Below, in pieces: positions 1-11,261 of a stretch of 64,000 bases of DNA. The DNA comes from Budorcas taxicolor. Its lineage: Eukaryota > Chordata > Mammalia > Artiodactyla > Bovidae. Positions within the stretch are counted from its first letter, which is position 1, and each line of letters opens with the position of its first letter. A program made the translations under genes and the position numbers. The notes under the pieces are model-generated. The model was given only the letters and a program-made list of their open reading frames with translations. It made no database searches and had not been told where the DNA came from. The DNA is taken from positions 53,312,567 through 53,376,566 of the forward strand of contig NC_068912.1 in assembly GCF_023091745.1 (NCBI RefSeq), written 5' to 3'.

Positions 1-118
1 CACTGACTCAATGGACATGAATTTGAGCAAACTCCAGGAGACAGTGGAAGCCAGAGGACCCTCCCATGATGCAGTTCATGGGATAGCAAATAATTGGACA
101 TAACTTAGCAACTGAACA
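1..118 (+). mobile_element. BovB (RTE) LINE, 3'-terminal fragment, older subfamily, cut by window edge
   Basis: The text matches the last ~115 nt of BovB in sense orientation: a caatggacatga block, a shared ctccaggag block, then a decayed racttagcaactgaac end followed by an (aac)n tail. The wording 'gaatttgagcaaactcc' is that of the older of two BovB subfamilies seen in this window. The 5' part lies outside the window. Confidence 0.8.
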
Positions 119-794
119 ACAACAAGTATATAAGTAACGATAGATTTAAATAGATCAATACTTGAATGGAATGCACATAACAAAAAGTAATTAGCTAATC
201 ATCATTTTCTTCTTAAGGCAAGAGGTAACTTCTTTTTCCAGTAGAATTAACCAGGAGCACAGAAAGCACAGGATAGAAAACTCAAAATGCTGCTCCTATG
301 TTTGCATTGATGGTGCACCTGGATGTGCTTTCCTTGAGAATTCATATGCAATGTTCTTTCTTTCTAAGCCCTTACAAGTCACTCCCAGTGGAGGCCAAAA
401 TTGATCAATTTTGCAGAGACCAAAATAGTTAAGAAATAGCAGCTAACAGTCTTGCTGGTGTCACTGGGACGACTGTTTGTTGCCCTCTTCTTAAACTGAA
501 TGAGTAGGTGCAAATGGGGCACCTGCCCCCAGCCTTGCCCTCTCCCTGCCCATCTTAGTTGGAGCACACCCCTGCTGGGCATGCCCAGTCCAGTTCAGCA
601 TAAAGCGATCTTTCTATCTGCTTTTTCAGTTCCTGGTGTTAGCCACAATTTACTTTCCTCTCATTAATGAACGATGATACAGGATAAGAGGCAGAATAAA
701 ATCTAGTGTTTTAGGACAATGCTGTGCACTTTTTTCTTCCCCATTAACCACAAAGAGATATGTTGGTTTCAAAGCCAGCTCTCTGATTGTGAAT
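119..794. other. unassigned single-copy DNA
   Basis: No repeat family, convincing reading frame or splice structure was recognised. The 67-codon minus-strand frame at 379-582 has no recognisable domain and is probably chance. Confidence 0.5.
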
Positions 795-965
795 CGTGTA
801 AACTTGAAAAGGTTTGTTGAGCTCTTGGCCTCAGTTTATTCCTCTGTAAGATAAAGCTGTTTATTAGCTCTCTCTCCAGACTGCTGGGAAGTGGGAATGA
901 CTAAATCACATGAAAATGCCTAAAATAGTATGTGGCACATAGGAAGCAGTTCATAAGTGGTTATT
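795..965 (+). mobile_element. MIR SINE (old)
   Basis: Decayed MIR core in sense orientation: a 'cctcagtttattcctctgtaa' type block followed ~80 nt later by the MIR tail pattern 'gtggcacataggaag...ttattattacc'. Ancient mammalian SINE; divergence is high. Confidence 0.65.
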
Positions 966-1215
966 ATTACCATTTATTTACTCATTCATTCCACAAACAT
1001 ATTTTTGAGCTTTTCACATGTATATGTTTGGTGAAGTTATGAGGATTTTAAAAAATAAGACAAGATGCTGATCTTTCCTATTCTAGCAGAAGAAACAGAT
1101 GAGTAGTTAAATACGTACAGTCCATAATACATAATCGTGTCAAGAAATGCATATGTGTAATTAGAATTTGAAAATAAGCTGAAATAGAGAGTGGAAAAAC
1201 CACTTTAAAAAACGA
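966..1215 (-). mobile_element. L2-like ancient repeat fragment
   Basis: Begins with the 'ttactcattcattccacaaacat' pattern and continues with 'tattctagcag...' wording typical of a common ancient mammalian LINE2-related repeat in antisense. The family name is uncertain. Confidence 0.4.
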
Positions 1216-1218
1216 TGA

Positions 1219-1621
1219 ATGCATTTTTTCTTAAGTTTGATGAAAATCATCAACCCACAGAGGCAAGAAAAACTTCAGTTGAGCCCAAGAAGGAAAATAC
1301 AAAGAAAATTTTGCCAAGACACATACACATATAGTCAAAGTGCAGGAAAAACAAGAATAAATGGAAAATCCTATAAGCATTCAGAGAAAAACAGACATAT
1401 TACAGGTAACAACGTTCAGGATGGTTTCTGATTGGAAATAATCCAAGCCAGAAGACCATGACTTATAGTATTAAATTGCTGATATAAAAACTTTTCAACT
1501 TAGAACTACATAGCCATTGAAAATGTATTTCAAAACTGAAGGTGAAATAAAGATATGCTCAGATAAACAAAAGTGGAGAGAAGTCATAACCAGCAGATCC
1601 ACATTGCAAGAAATCTTATTT
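1219..1621 (+). mobile_element. L1M/HAL1-type LINE, ORF1-ORF2 junction region, part 1
   Basis: Old L1 text in sense orientation: 'gatgaaaatcatcaaccc', 'gccagaagac', 'gaaggtgaaataaagat', 'cagataaacaaaag' and 'ccagcagatcc' follow the order of L1M/HAL1 consensus. The element is interrupted at 1622 by a BovB and resumes at 1964. The 70-codon frame at 1219-1431 is a relic of its ORF1 region. Many stops; not functional. Confidence 0.75.
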
Positions 1622-1963
1622 CAGTTCAGTTCAGTTCAGTCACTCAGTCGTGTCCGACTCTTTGCGACCCCATGAATCGCAGCATGCCAGGCCTCCCTGT
1701 CCATCACCAACTCCCAGAGTTCACTCAGACTCACGTCCATTGAGTCGGTGATGCCATCCAGCCATCTTATCCTCTGTCATCCCCTTCTCCTCCTGCCCCC
1801 AATCCCTCCCAGCATCAGGGTCTTTTCCAATGAGTCAACTCTTCGCATGAGGTGGCCAAAGTACTGGAGTTTCAGCTTTAGCATCATTCCTTCCAAAGAA
1901 CACCCAGGACTGATCTCCTTTAGAATGGACTGGTTGGATCTCCTTGCAGTCCAAGGGACTCTC
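1622..1963 (-). mobile_element. BovB LINE 3' fragment inserted in L1M
   Basis: Antisense BovB 3' end starting with tcagttcagttcagttcag and running through the conserved C-terminal coding part (peptide VPWTARRSNQSILKEI readable on the minus strand). Imperfect target-site duplication: aagaaatcttattt at 1608-1621 and aagaatcttcttt at 1964-1976, so the insertion is younger than the surrounding L1. 'Gaatcgcagca' wording places it in the younger BovB subfamily. Confidence 0.95.
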
Positions 1964-2171
1964 AAGAATCTTCTTTAGGCTAAAGGAAATAATACCAGAA
2001 GGAAAGACAGATCTATAGGAAGAAATAAAGAACATATGTGGGGAGATAGGATTTACAAATGTTTTTCTTTAATTTCTTTATAAGATATATATATAAAGAA
2101 GTATTGTGGGGTTAGTAACTTATCAGTAATACATGAAAGTAGAGAGGGAGATAAATGGACATATTTTGTTA
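1964..2171 (+). mobile_element. L1M/HAL1-type LINE, part 2
   Basis: Resumes where part 1 stopped: 'ctttaggctaaaggaaataataccag' is the L1M continuation of 'caagaaat...'. A short (ta)n stretch lies at ~2086-2097. Confidence 0.7.
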
Positions 2172-2300
2172 TGCTGGAGAAGGAAATGGCAACCCACTCC
2201 AGTATTCAGGGCTGGAAAATCCCACGGAGAGAGGACCCTGGCGGGCTTCAGTCCATGGAGTCACAAACAGTGGCCACGACTGAGTGACTGAGCACACACA
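2172..2300 (+). mobile_element. Bov-A SINE unit
   Basis: Matches the Bov-A monomer from 'ctggagaaggaaatggcaac' to 'cacgactgagtgactgagca', without the tRNA-like head of Bov-tA. It ends in a short ca-rich tail. Confidence 0.9.
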
Positions 2301-2341
2301 CCGTTACATCTCTTCTATTAAACGTGACTTGGTAGAATATC

Positions 2342-2553
2342 ATGCACTTCCCTGAGAACTCGGTTGGTAAAGACTCCTCCTGCAATGCAGGAGACCCCTG
2401 GTTGATTCCTGGGTTGGGAAAATCCCCTGGAGAAGTGAAAGGCTACCCACTCCAGTATTCTGCCCTGGAGAATTCCATGGACTGTACAGTTCATGGAGTC
2501 TATAGTCCATGGAGTCGCAAAGAGACACGACTGAGTGACTTTCACTTTCAGTG
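2342..2553 (+). mobile_element. Bov-tA SINE
   Basis: Full-length Bov-tA: decayed tRNA-derived head (cttccctgagaactcggttgg..., tgcaatgcaggagac), the goodness of the B-box region reduced (ggttgattcc), then the Bov-A body and the BovB-like 3' tail ending gagtgactttcactttca. It contains a ~20-nt internal partial repeat of 'tcatggagtc tatagtccatggagtc'. Confidence 0.93.
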
Positions 2554-2559
2554 TAATAT

Positions 2560-3500
2560 CAAGTTAAGATAGACTGTGAGAGATTAAGGACATACATGTA
2601 ATGTCTACAGCAACTAACCAAAAAATAAAGTAGGATAGCTAAAAGTTAATAAAAGAGACAAAATGGAAAAATAAAAATATTCCTTAATCCAAAAGAATCT
2701 GAAAACACAGGAACAAAGAACAAACAGAAAACAAACAGCAAAATGGCAGATTTAAACTCAACATGAATAACTGCAGGAAATGTAAATGGATACACACAAC
2801 AATTGAAAATCAGAAATTATCAAACTAGATAAATTGGGAAAATAAATCCACAAGAAACCGTTGAAATGTAAAGATACAGAGGGTTGAAGGTAAAAGGATA
2901 GAAGAGACATCTCATGCAAATGTAAACCTGCAAAAGCTGGTGTGGCTACATTAATATCAGACAAAATGGAGTAAAAATGAGATAGTACTGAAATAGGGGA
3001 AAATATTTAATAATGATAAATGGGTCAATTTATTAAAAGACATAATATTCAATGATTGTGTATCCAGCAACAGAGCTTCAAAAGACAGAGCAAAACCTGA
3101 CTGAACTAAAAGGAGAAATAGATAAATACATGCTATATTTGGATATTTCAACACTCCTGTCTCAATAATTGATAGAACAAGTAGACAGAAAAGTCATACA
3201 GATATGGAAAACTCAAATAACACTATCGGTCAGCTTGACCTATATGACATTAACAGAATATGTCACCTAACCAGAGCAGAATATACACTCTTTTTAAATA
3301 CACATGGAACTTCCATTCACCAAAATGAACAGTATAAACCAAATCAAGTCTCTATTTCTGTTTCAAACAAATAAAATTATAGAGTATGACTTCTGATCAT
3401 AGTGAAATACAAGGCAGAGAAACAGCACCATAATTTTTGTTTGAAAAGATTAATACAGTTGATAAGTCCCTAGAAAGACAATTTTAAAAGGAAAAAAGAA
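2560..3500 (+). mobile_element. L1M LINE, ORF1-ORF2 junction and endonuclease region
   Basis: A-rich L1 text in sense order: 'aaaataaagtaggatagc' linker-like part, 'caaatggatacac', a degraded endonuclease segment with 'gatatttcaacactcctgtctcaataattgatagaacaagtagac' style wording (read at 3140-3200), 'cttgacctatatgacatta' and 'agcagaatatacac'. It belongs to the same old L1 as the 1219-2171 block and continues at ~4000. Confidence 0.75.
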
Positions 3501-3992
3501 AGAAAGAAGCTATCAGATTACAAAAAGACAGGGAGGAAGCTTAAAAGCATATTACTAAGTGAAAGAAACCAACCTGACTACATACTATATGATTCCAACT
3601 ATATGACATTATGGAAAAGTCAAAACCAAAGAGACGGTGGAAAGGTCAGTGGTAGCCAGGGGTTTAGAGGGAGGGAGGAAGGAGTCAGTGGTGCACAGTG
3701 GAGTTTTAGGGCAGCAGAAACTGCTCTGCATGATACCACGAGAGTAGATTTATATCATCATATTTCTCAAACCCATTATACAAATGTCCAATACAGACAA
3801 TGAAGCCTAATATAAACTATGGACTTTAGTCAACAGTAATGAATCAATATTGGCTTATCATCATAACAAATTAATAACACTAATTCAAGATGTTAATGAT
3901 AAGGGGAAATTGGGGAAAGGGGTATATGGGAACTCTGTACTTACCACTTAATTTTTTTAGTAAACATGAAATTGCTCAAAAATAGTCCATCT
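3501..3992 (+). mobile_element. Second L1M, 3' end, nested inside the first L1
   Basis: Text such as 'tatgattccaactatatgac', 'ggtagccaggggtttag', 'gtatatgggaactctgtact' and 'aaattgctcaaaaatag' is the 3'-end region of an old L1, yet it sits between the endonuclease-side (2560-3500) and RT-side (3993 onward) parts of another L1. This is best read as one L1 tail inserted into another L1 in the same orientation. Confidence 0.7.
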
Positions 3993-5230
3993 TTTTTTGA
4001 AGAAGGAAAGATGAAAGAGAAATAAACAACATCATGAAAAAGGAGACGTTATTACACATATTTAGAAGATAAGGGAATACTGTGAAAACTTTGGGCCTCT
4101 ATTTGATGGCATACATTAAATGGACAAATTTCTTGAAAGACATAACTTACTGACACTGAAACAAGAAGAAGCAGAAAATATAAATAGCCCTGTATCTGTT
4201 TAAAAACTAGGATCCATAATTTAAAACAGTCCCAGATGATTTTTCTTGTATATTCTATCAAAAATTTTGAAAATAAGCATTATCAGTCTTACAGAAGATA
4301 TTTCAGGAGATAGAGAATGAAAGTGAACTCGCTTAGTCATGTCCGACTCTTAGTGACCCCCTGGACTGCACCCTACCAGGCTCCTCCATCCATGGGATTT
4401 TCCAGGCAAGAGTACTGGAGTGGGGTGCCTCTCTGCACGCTTTTTAACTTCAGCATAACCCTGACCTTATTAGCTGACAAAGATATTACAAGAAAGAGAA
4501 ATTGCAAACAATAATTCTACCAAAATATTAATAAATTAAACCTAGGAATTGTTGAAAAGAGTAATGCCACATGATCAAGTGGGGTTTGTCCCAGGAATTT
4601 AAAGTTGATTTAGTACTCAAACACTAACCAATTAAATGCATCATATTAAGAGAATGAGAAAAACCAAATTATCATCTCAATAGATACACAAAAGTTAACT
4701 TGATTCCATGGTGAAAAGCTGAATACTTTCCCCCGAAGTTCATAAACAAGCCAAGAATGCCTCTTCTCACTACCACTTTTCCATACTGTATATTTGCCTT
4801 GCAAGTGCAGCAAAGCAAGAGAAAGAAATAAAAGCATACAAACTGTACAAGGACATAAGAATATTTATTCACAAACAATATGATTATGTATGTAAAAAAT
4901 CCTAAGGCCTACCCATACCAAAAAGAGCTACAAGAATCAGTGATTATTGAATCAGTTGTTGCTGATTCAACAAGTATCAGCTTACAAGGTACATGCAAAT
5001 TTTTATGATTAATATACTGATTAATGAAATTTGAAATAATGTATTAATAATAGCACTCAAAACACTAAATGTAAATATTTAACCTATAAATTACCAAAAT
5101 ATGTGCAAGACCTGTACATTGAAAACTATGAAACACAAGAAAAATTAAGATAACCTAAATTAATGGAAAGATACACGTAGTCAAGAAGCAGAAGTTTTAA
5201 TACTGTTAAGATATTATTATGGGTTGAATT
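3993..5230 (+). mobile_element. L1M LINE, reverse-transcriptase region (decayed)
   Basis: Sense L1 ORF2 RT text: 'atgaaaaaggagacgttatta', 'cccagatga', 'gatcaagtggggtttgtccc', 'catcatattaag', 'atcatctcaatagatac', 'ggtgaaaagctgaatac', 'cctgtacattgaaaactatgaaac'. Frames are broken throughout. A Bov-A fragment interrupts it at 4318-4430. Confidence 0.75.
4318..4430 (-). mobile_element. Bov-A fragment inserted in L1
   Basis: Antisense Bov-A: 'gcttagtcatgtccgactc', 'ccaggctcctcc', 'gggattttccaggcaagagtactggagtgg' (parts). The tRNA-like head is absent. Confidence 0.85.
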
Positions 5231-5269
5231 TGTTTTCCCATAATTCATAAATTAAAATATAAGTCTGCA

Positions 5270-5450
5270 AAAAGACTTATAGAAGAATGTTCATAGCATC
5301 TTTGTTCACAACAGGCATAAACTGGAAACAACCCAACTGTCGATCATGAGATGAACAGGTAAGTACATAGCAAAATATTTATACAATTGATACAACTCTG
5401 CACTAAAAACAAACTCCAAATAGACTTAAAACAGTATGCAAATTGTGTCT
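5270..5450 (+). mobile_element. L1M 3'-region fragment
   Basis: 'Gaatgttcatagcatctttg', 'ggaaacaacccaactgtc' and a terminal 'gtgtctcaataaaatt' match an old L1 3' region. Intervening consensus is missing. Confidence 0.65.
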
Positions 5451-6110
5451 CAATAAAATTGAAATTTATATTCCATCAGAAGTTGAGAATTATTAGGAAG
5501 AAAAGTAAAGCAGGGAGAAGAAATGGAAAGTGCAGGGAAGAGTGGTTTCTGTTCTACATAGGATGAGCCAGAAAGTCCTCTTCTGTGTGGCACTGGGGGA
5601 AGACATATGAAGGAAGCGGTTAACTGAGGAGAGGATGTTCCAGGCAGAGGGATCAGAAGGTGCAAATGTGTTGAAGCGAGAGCATGCTTGTCTTTCTCAA
5701 GGAGCTGCAAGAAGGTCAGTGTGGCTTGGGTGACATTGAGTGTTCCAGCGGGAGTGTTGAGAGATGAGCTACAGGGTTTCAGATCTTGTAAGTCATTGTG
5801 AAGACCAACGTTTAGCTCTGGGCGTGATGAGAAACCATAGGAAGACTTTGAGTGGGTGGATGGCAAGATCTTTTAGGATGGCTGTGTAATGAGAATCAAC
5901 TCAGTAATGGGGAGTGAGTGTGAAGCAAACACAGAGAGGTGAGTTAGCAGACTGTTTCAGTGGCTTGACCTGGCAATGGTGAAAAGTGGTCATGGACTGT
6001 ATATATTTTGAAAGTAGTGCCAACAAGATTTGCTGGGGAACTGGATATCTGATATGAGAAAAAGAAAGAATTCAAGAATGATTCTGAGTTTTTAGCCTGG
6101 TCTCTGTCGG
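5451..6110 (-). mobile_element. Ancient repeat, probably L2-type
   Basis: Wording such as 'atgttccaggcagaggg', 'ggagctgcaagaaggtcagtgtgg' and 'tatattttgaaagtagtgccaacaagatttgctg' (in pieces) matches a widespread old mammalian repeat, antisense relative to L2. The 138-codon minus-strand frame at 5450-5866 lies inside it and is not a gene. The family assignment is uncertain; the repeat nature is fairly clear. Confidence 0.5.
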
Positions 6111-6411
6111 GATTTGAACCTAGGCAGTGTTGCTCCAGAACTGGCAAGTACTTACAGCTGTCTTCTACTCCCAGAGCTCTGCTGATAGTCATTGCTGCTG
6201 CCTGTCCACTCCAGCTCAGCACGGGGACAGGCCCCACCCCTTCAGAATCATTCAGACTCACCTTCTCTCCAAAACCTGCCTTTTCCACCTTGTCATCACT
6301 GGTCAGATCCAGTTTCTGCCTTTATGCCTGGTTCCTCTGCACTTGACCTTCACTTAGACCACCTGGTCCACAGCTCCATGTTTGTCCATATCCTTTGCAC
6401 CCTGTGCTGGC
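6111..6411. other. unassigned DNA
   Basis: No family recognised, apart from a possible short MIR-like phrase 'gggatttgaacctaggcag' at 6110-6128. Confidence 0.4.
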
Positions 6412-6594
6412 TTGCTGCTGCTGCTTGGCCTCTAAGTTGTGCCCAGCTCCTTGCAACCCAGTAGACTGTAGCCTGCCAGGTTCCTCTGTCTATGGGATTT
6501 TCCAGGCAAGAATACTGGAATGGGTTGCCATTTCCTTCTCCAGGGGATCTTCTCAACCCAGGCGGATCTTTACCACTGAGCCACCAGGGAAGCT
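6412..6594 (-). mobile_element. Bov-tA SINE
   Basis: Antisense copy: 'tgtgcccagctccttgcaac', 'ccaggcaagaatactgg', 'ccatttccttctccagggg', ending 'tgagccaccagggaagc', the reverse of the tRNA-like 5' end. A short (tgc)n run precedes it. Confidence 0.92.
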
Positions 6595-6921
6595 CATGCC
6601 CTGACATCTTAGGTTGGTGCTAACTCAAACTTTTGCAAGAAATCCCAGGTCTGGCAAGAGGTCATGACAGTTTCTATTGACCAAGAGAGAAATTCAGATA
6701 ATCATAAGATTTCAAGGCAGGACATTGCGGGTAAAACCATGCTCTGCACAAGGTTCCCAGCCAAAGGGTCAGTTGGGGTCTGAAATCCCACACTTTGTCT
6801 TCTAAGTCCTGAGTCCCAGTGCTCAGCTGCGGCCTAGAAGAAGCAGAATCTTTTCTTAATTTGTCCACTCAAAGGAGATGCCTTTTATTTAAGGCACTTT
6901 CCCCTAATTTGTCCAAAGGCA
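6595..6921. other. unassigned single-copy DNA
   Basis: No repeat or gene signal was recognised. Confidence 0.45.
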
Positions 6922-7138
6922 GTGCAGTAGTGTGTTGGTTGGTCAGTTGTGTCTGACTCTCTGCAACCCCATGGACTGTAGCCCACCAGGCTCCTCTGTC
7001 CATGGGATTCCCCAGGTAAGAATACTGGAATGGATAGCCATTCCCTTTTCCAGGGGATCTTCCTGACCCAGGAATCAAACTCAGGTCTCCTGCATTGCAG
7101 GCGGATTCTTTACAGTCTGAGACACCAGGGAAGCCCCC
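6922..7138 (-). mobile_element. Bov-tA SINE with target-site duplication
   Basis: Antisense full-length Bov-tA ending 'gacaccagggaagcccc'. The direct repeat tccaaaggca at 6912-6921 and 7139-7148 flanks it exactly, so both ends are defined. Confidence 0.96.
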
Positions 7139-7148
7139 TCCAAAGGCA

Positions 7149-8722
7149 CCATATTATACAAAAGAAGTCCCTGTTTCATAGCCAGACAAGCAAGATTCTG
7201 ATTCACAAAGGTTGGACTTTTTTCTCTAGAAACAACAATGAAAACCTTAACTGATCACCTTAAACTGCTGTCTCTCTTGCTTAAAATTTTTGAAAAATTT
7301 AAGTTGAAAGAGGACACCAAGATTCACTGATACCAACATATCAGAAGGCCGTTTTCCTAGGTAGCATCCCTTGCCTTTCCCACCTTGGCACGTTGTTGCT
7401 TCTCCTCCACTCCAGAGGTGCTAACAGCTTTTCTTTCTGCTGAATATGGCTCCTTTTTCTCTGACGTTGTCTCAATTGAACCTGAGAAGCTGACATAATT
7501 GTGCGACTCATATCCAGTGAAAGTTGAACTTTGAACAGTAACTGGAGATCTGAGCAGATAAAGGCATCTGACAAGAGTCTGTACTTGACAACACCAGCAT
7601 GCCTTCTCTTTTGAATAATAACACGAGTGAGTCAACGCCCTCTATTTCCCTGCCAGTACAATGTGGAATTCAAGTGTCACTATGACCTGACTGTTTATCG
7701 AGTAAGAACTCAATTAATTTTTGTCCAGACTCATTAACTGTTCTTAATTCACATTTGACCATTGTATTGGTCCCTGACCTCTGGCCCCACTCTTGCATGG
7801 AAATCTCTCTCTCTCAGTAGAATCACATCACACTCTGGCATATAGCCACTCACTGTCGATTCTGGCTGGGACTCTTTCCTGTCACTGCAGCTGCTGAATT
7901 TCCTTGTATATATATCTCAGTGATAGGTTCATAGAGGCTTCTCTTATAAAGATAGAATTTAAAAAATTATAAATCCTGATAAGCTCTTTCCATGGTATTA
8001 TAATTCATGAGCGAAGGTTTGTGCTGCTGTAAAGAGCACTAAACTAAATGCATCACACACACACTAAGTACACAGGTACTTAGTGAACGTGTGATAGAGG
8101 AACAATAGTGATAGCCCTCCCCATAACTAGCTTGTGATCCAGGACAGGTCACAACATCTGGTAAGGTCTCAGTGTCCTAGTCTAACATCAAGAGGCTCTA
8201 AAAGAGGGGTTCTAAATCCCCAAACACTTTCAGTTTTCTAAAGCATTCCTCGGGCAAACTAAAGACAAAGATTGAAAGACAACCTGCTGGAACTCAAATG
8301 GCCTTTGGAAGTTTCTTTTATCAGTCACTATGTGGACAACTTCGGAGACTGGCCATGTGGTCCTAGGAGATAGCTTGAGCAATATGGGATTCAATAAATC
8401 TGGCCATTATTTTGCAACACATCCCACCTCTATTTTATTTTTTAAATGAGAATTCACCTTTAGGGTCTGGTTTGTTTTTCAGGAATTCAGTTACTTTATC
8501 TGCTAAGTGACTCATTGGAGGACTGTAAAAACACTGCTTGAGAAAAAAAAAGTCTTTAGGCCATTTGGTCTTTTTCCACCCTTTGAGTAAAATCACTGAT
8601 TTTATCATGACTAAGATATTGATACATTCCAAGACAAAAAAAATTGTGTAAGTAGATGAACTTGGAACAAAATCTTTGTAACCTCTAACACTTGGCAAAT
8701 ATTGTCTCACTCTTTTGGGTTT
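7149..8722. other. unassigned single-copy DNA
   Basis: No known repeat was recognised across ~1.6 kb. The overlapping minus-strand frames at 7341-7635 (77 and 92 codons) show no domain. A hairpin at 8052-8095 is listed separately. Confidence 0.5.
8052..8095. other. imperfect hairpin
   Basis: Arms atcacac/gtgtgat (8052-8058 and 8089-8095) and actaagta/tacttagt (8063-8070 and 8077-8084) are separated by a 4x4 internal mismatch and a 6-nt loop, cacagg. It is too short to call a microRNA precursor from sequence alone. Confidence 0.6.
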
Positions 8723-8931
8723 TGGGCTTTCCTTATGGCTCAGCTGGTAAAGAATTCTCCTGCAATGCAGGAGACCTGGGTTTGATGCAATGTTTGATCC
8801 CTGGGTTGGGAAGATCCTCTGAAGAAGGGAAATGCTACCCACTCCAGGGTTCTGGCCTGGAGAATTCCATGGACTCTATAGTACATGGGGTCACAAAGAG
8901 TTAGACACAACTGAGAGACTTTCACGTTCAC
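8723..8931 (+). mobile_element. Bov-tA SINE
   Basis: Sense copy from 'gggctttccttatggctcagc' type head to 'gagactttcacgttcac'. The B-box area carries a small duplication (tttgatgcaatgtttgatc). The flanks ttttgggttt (8713-8722) and ttttaggttt (8932-8941) form a likely TSD with one mismatch. Confidence 0.95.
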
Positions 8932-8941
8932 TTTTAGGTTT

Positions 8942-9346
8942 CAATCTCCTCCATAGTTATTTCAATTCTAGAGTTTAGTCACAGACACATCACTAACCTG
9001 GGATTCATAAAACTTGATCTCTACTTCACCTGTAACTAGCACTCTTCAGCTATGAGAAATTGCTCAAAAGTATCATGAAATTTAAAATTTGGGAGGGAAT
9101 ATAGAGGTTAACCCTGCAATGCAGAATCGCTTAGAAGAGTCTCTCTTCTATACCCTGTGTAATTACTTCCTGTGATTAAAAATAAACAGGACCTTACTAT
9201 TTTCTGCTTCTTTCCATTGCTGGAAACATATGGTAGAGAGATCCCTAATGACCATATCTATCCTTTGGTCCTAGTTCTGCTTTCTGAGTCAACAGAGGAA
9301 ATTGATAATTACTTACATACTCTATGCATTAACTGTATATATGAGT
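8942..9346. other. unassigned single-copy DNA
   Basis: No repeat or coding signal was recognised. Confidence 0.45.
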
Positions 9347-9349
9347 GTG

Positions 9350-9562
9350 GGCTTCTCTGGTGGCTCAGCGGTAAAGGATCTGCCTGCAAATGCAGATGTA
9401 GGTTTTATCCCTGGGTCGGGAAGATCCGCTGGAGAAGGAAATGGCAACCCACTCCAGTATTCTTGCTTGGAAAATCCCATGGACAGAGGAACCTGCTGGG
9501 TTACAGTCCATAGGGTCTCAAAAGAGTCTGACACAACTTAGTGATTAAACAACAACAATAAC
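9350..9562 (+). mobile_element. Bov-tA SINE
   Basis: Sense copy: 'gggcttctctggtggctcag' head, 'ggagaaggaaatggcaaccc' body, and 'gagtctgacacaacttagtg' tail followed by an (aac)n simple tail. Confidence 0.95.
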
Positions 9563-9569
9563 AATATGT

Positions 9570-11261
9570 ATGATTACTTCATTGAAACAGCGTATAAGAG
9601 ATTTCTGCATTAAACACCTAGACAAATGAACAAAATATATGAAACAAAATTTTTTGACACTGGCAAACAGACATCATAGGACTATAATCTTCAAGAAAAG
9701 GGAAATAACCAAAGTAAGCCTCACAGTTCTGCAGCTTATTACCTGAGGCAATGTTTAGGCTCCAGGACAAGGAAGGGTACCTAAATAGATCCCAAAGATC
9801 TCACTTAGGTCAAGAGACAGACATGGAAGTTCTAGAAGATGAGACAGCTCTAACCTGTGGAAAAGAAACTCAATGAAGATTGAGCTATGCAGACAGAAAG
9901 AGAGAGTCTTTGAATATTATTCTACACATGTATGAGAGCAAGTTTCCCAAAGCTCAGGGAAATTTTCTGAAAAATGATAGATCAAACAATTCCCAAAGCT
10001 CATTCCATGTTCCCACCAGACACAATGGACAAATCTCATATTACATGGGGCATCAGGCAGAATCATCAGAAGAGTATGACTTTACTAGGCATATTAAACC
10101 ACCCATAAAATAAAGACTGCTCTAGACTTGCTCTAACAAGTTTAAAACAAGCCCCAAAAGAATCCAACTGATTTCAAGTAATTTAATTGTATACCAGAAT
10201 ATATCCTACACTATTTTAAAAAATAAAACTAAAGTCAACACCCAACATCATAAACTTCACAACTGCAAGCATCTAACCAGAATTCATCAGACATGAAAGG
10301 AGCAGGAAAATATTACATACAATTAGAAAGAAATAATTAAGTACTAGATTTAGGCACAGCAGTGATATATGACAAATTTAGCAGACAGAAACATTGATAC
10401 ATATATTATAAATATGCTCCATAGTTTCAAGAATATAGAGAGAAACCTGAATAGGGTGAAGACACATTTGGAAGATATTTTTTTAGAAGACCAGGTTGGA
10501 ACTTTAGCAATAAAAACTAAAATGTCTCAAATGAAAAGACACCGGGTAAGATCAATAACAGACAGCTTAGACACTGTGAAAGAAAAAATAAAATCAGTGA
10601 AATGAAGACATTGCAATAGAAACAATCTCAAATGAAACACAGACAGGAAAAAAAAGACTTTAAAAATGAACAGAGCAACAATAACTTGTGGAGCAATACC
10701 AGGTGGTCTAACAGACATGCCATCAGACTCACAGAGTGTGAGTGGACAAAAAATATTTGAAGTTATAAGTGCCAAAATTTTTCCAAATTTAATAATAACT
10801 GCAATCCCACAAATCCAATTACCTTCGAAATGAATAACCACAAAGAAGAATGCACTAACATACAACATAATCATATTGCCTAAAACCAATGATAAAGAAA
10901 AAAAACTTACATTCAGAATTTAAAAATTGGTACATCACAAACGCAGAAAGAAAGATAAGAACATATTAGAGTTTTTGTCTAAAACTGCTCAAGGCAGAAG
11001 ACAGTGAATTGAAATCCCTAAAATACTTCATGAAAACCCTGTTATAATACATAATGGAATTCTATACCCAGTGGAAATAGCTTTAAAAAGAAAGGCAAAA
11101 TAAAAGCTTTTTTGGATAAACAACATCTGAGAAAATTCATTGCCAGCAGACCAGCACTGTAAGAAACATTACATTCTTCAGGCAGAAGATAAAATGATAC
11201 TTAATGGAAATCTGGACATACACAAAGAAAAGAAAAGAACTAGAAAGGGTAGATATGTAGG
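9570..11261 (+). mobile_element. HAL1 / L1M LINE, 5' and ORF1 region
   Basis: Sense text follows HAL1/L1M: 'tttaaaacaagccccaaaa', 'cacccaacatcataa', 'agacatgaaaggagcagg', 'attataaatatgctccata', 'gcaatagaaacaatctcaaatg', 'gaattctatacccag', 'ccagcagaccagcactg'. The 78-codon frame at 10369-10605, rich in K/R/N, is a remnant of the coiled-coil ORF1 protein. It continues after the MLT1 insertion at 11616. Confidence 0.75.

Noticed and set aside
5450..5866. 138-codon minus-strand frame as a gene
   Set aside because: It lies inside an old interspersed repeat, has no domain, and no plausible promoter or splice context.
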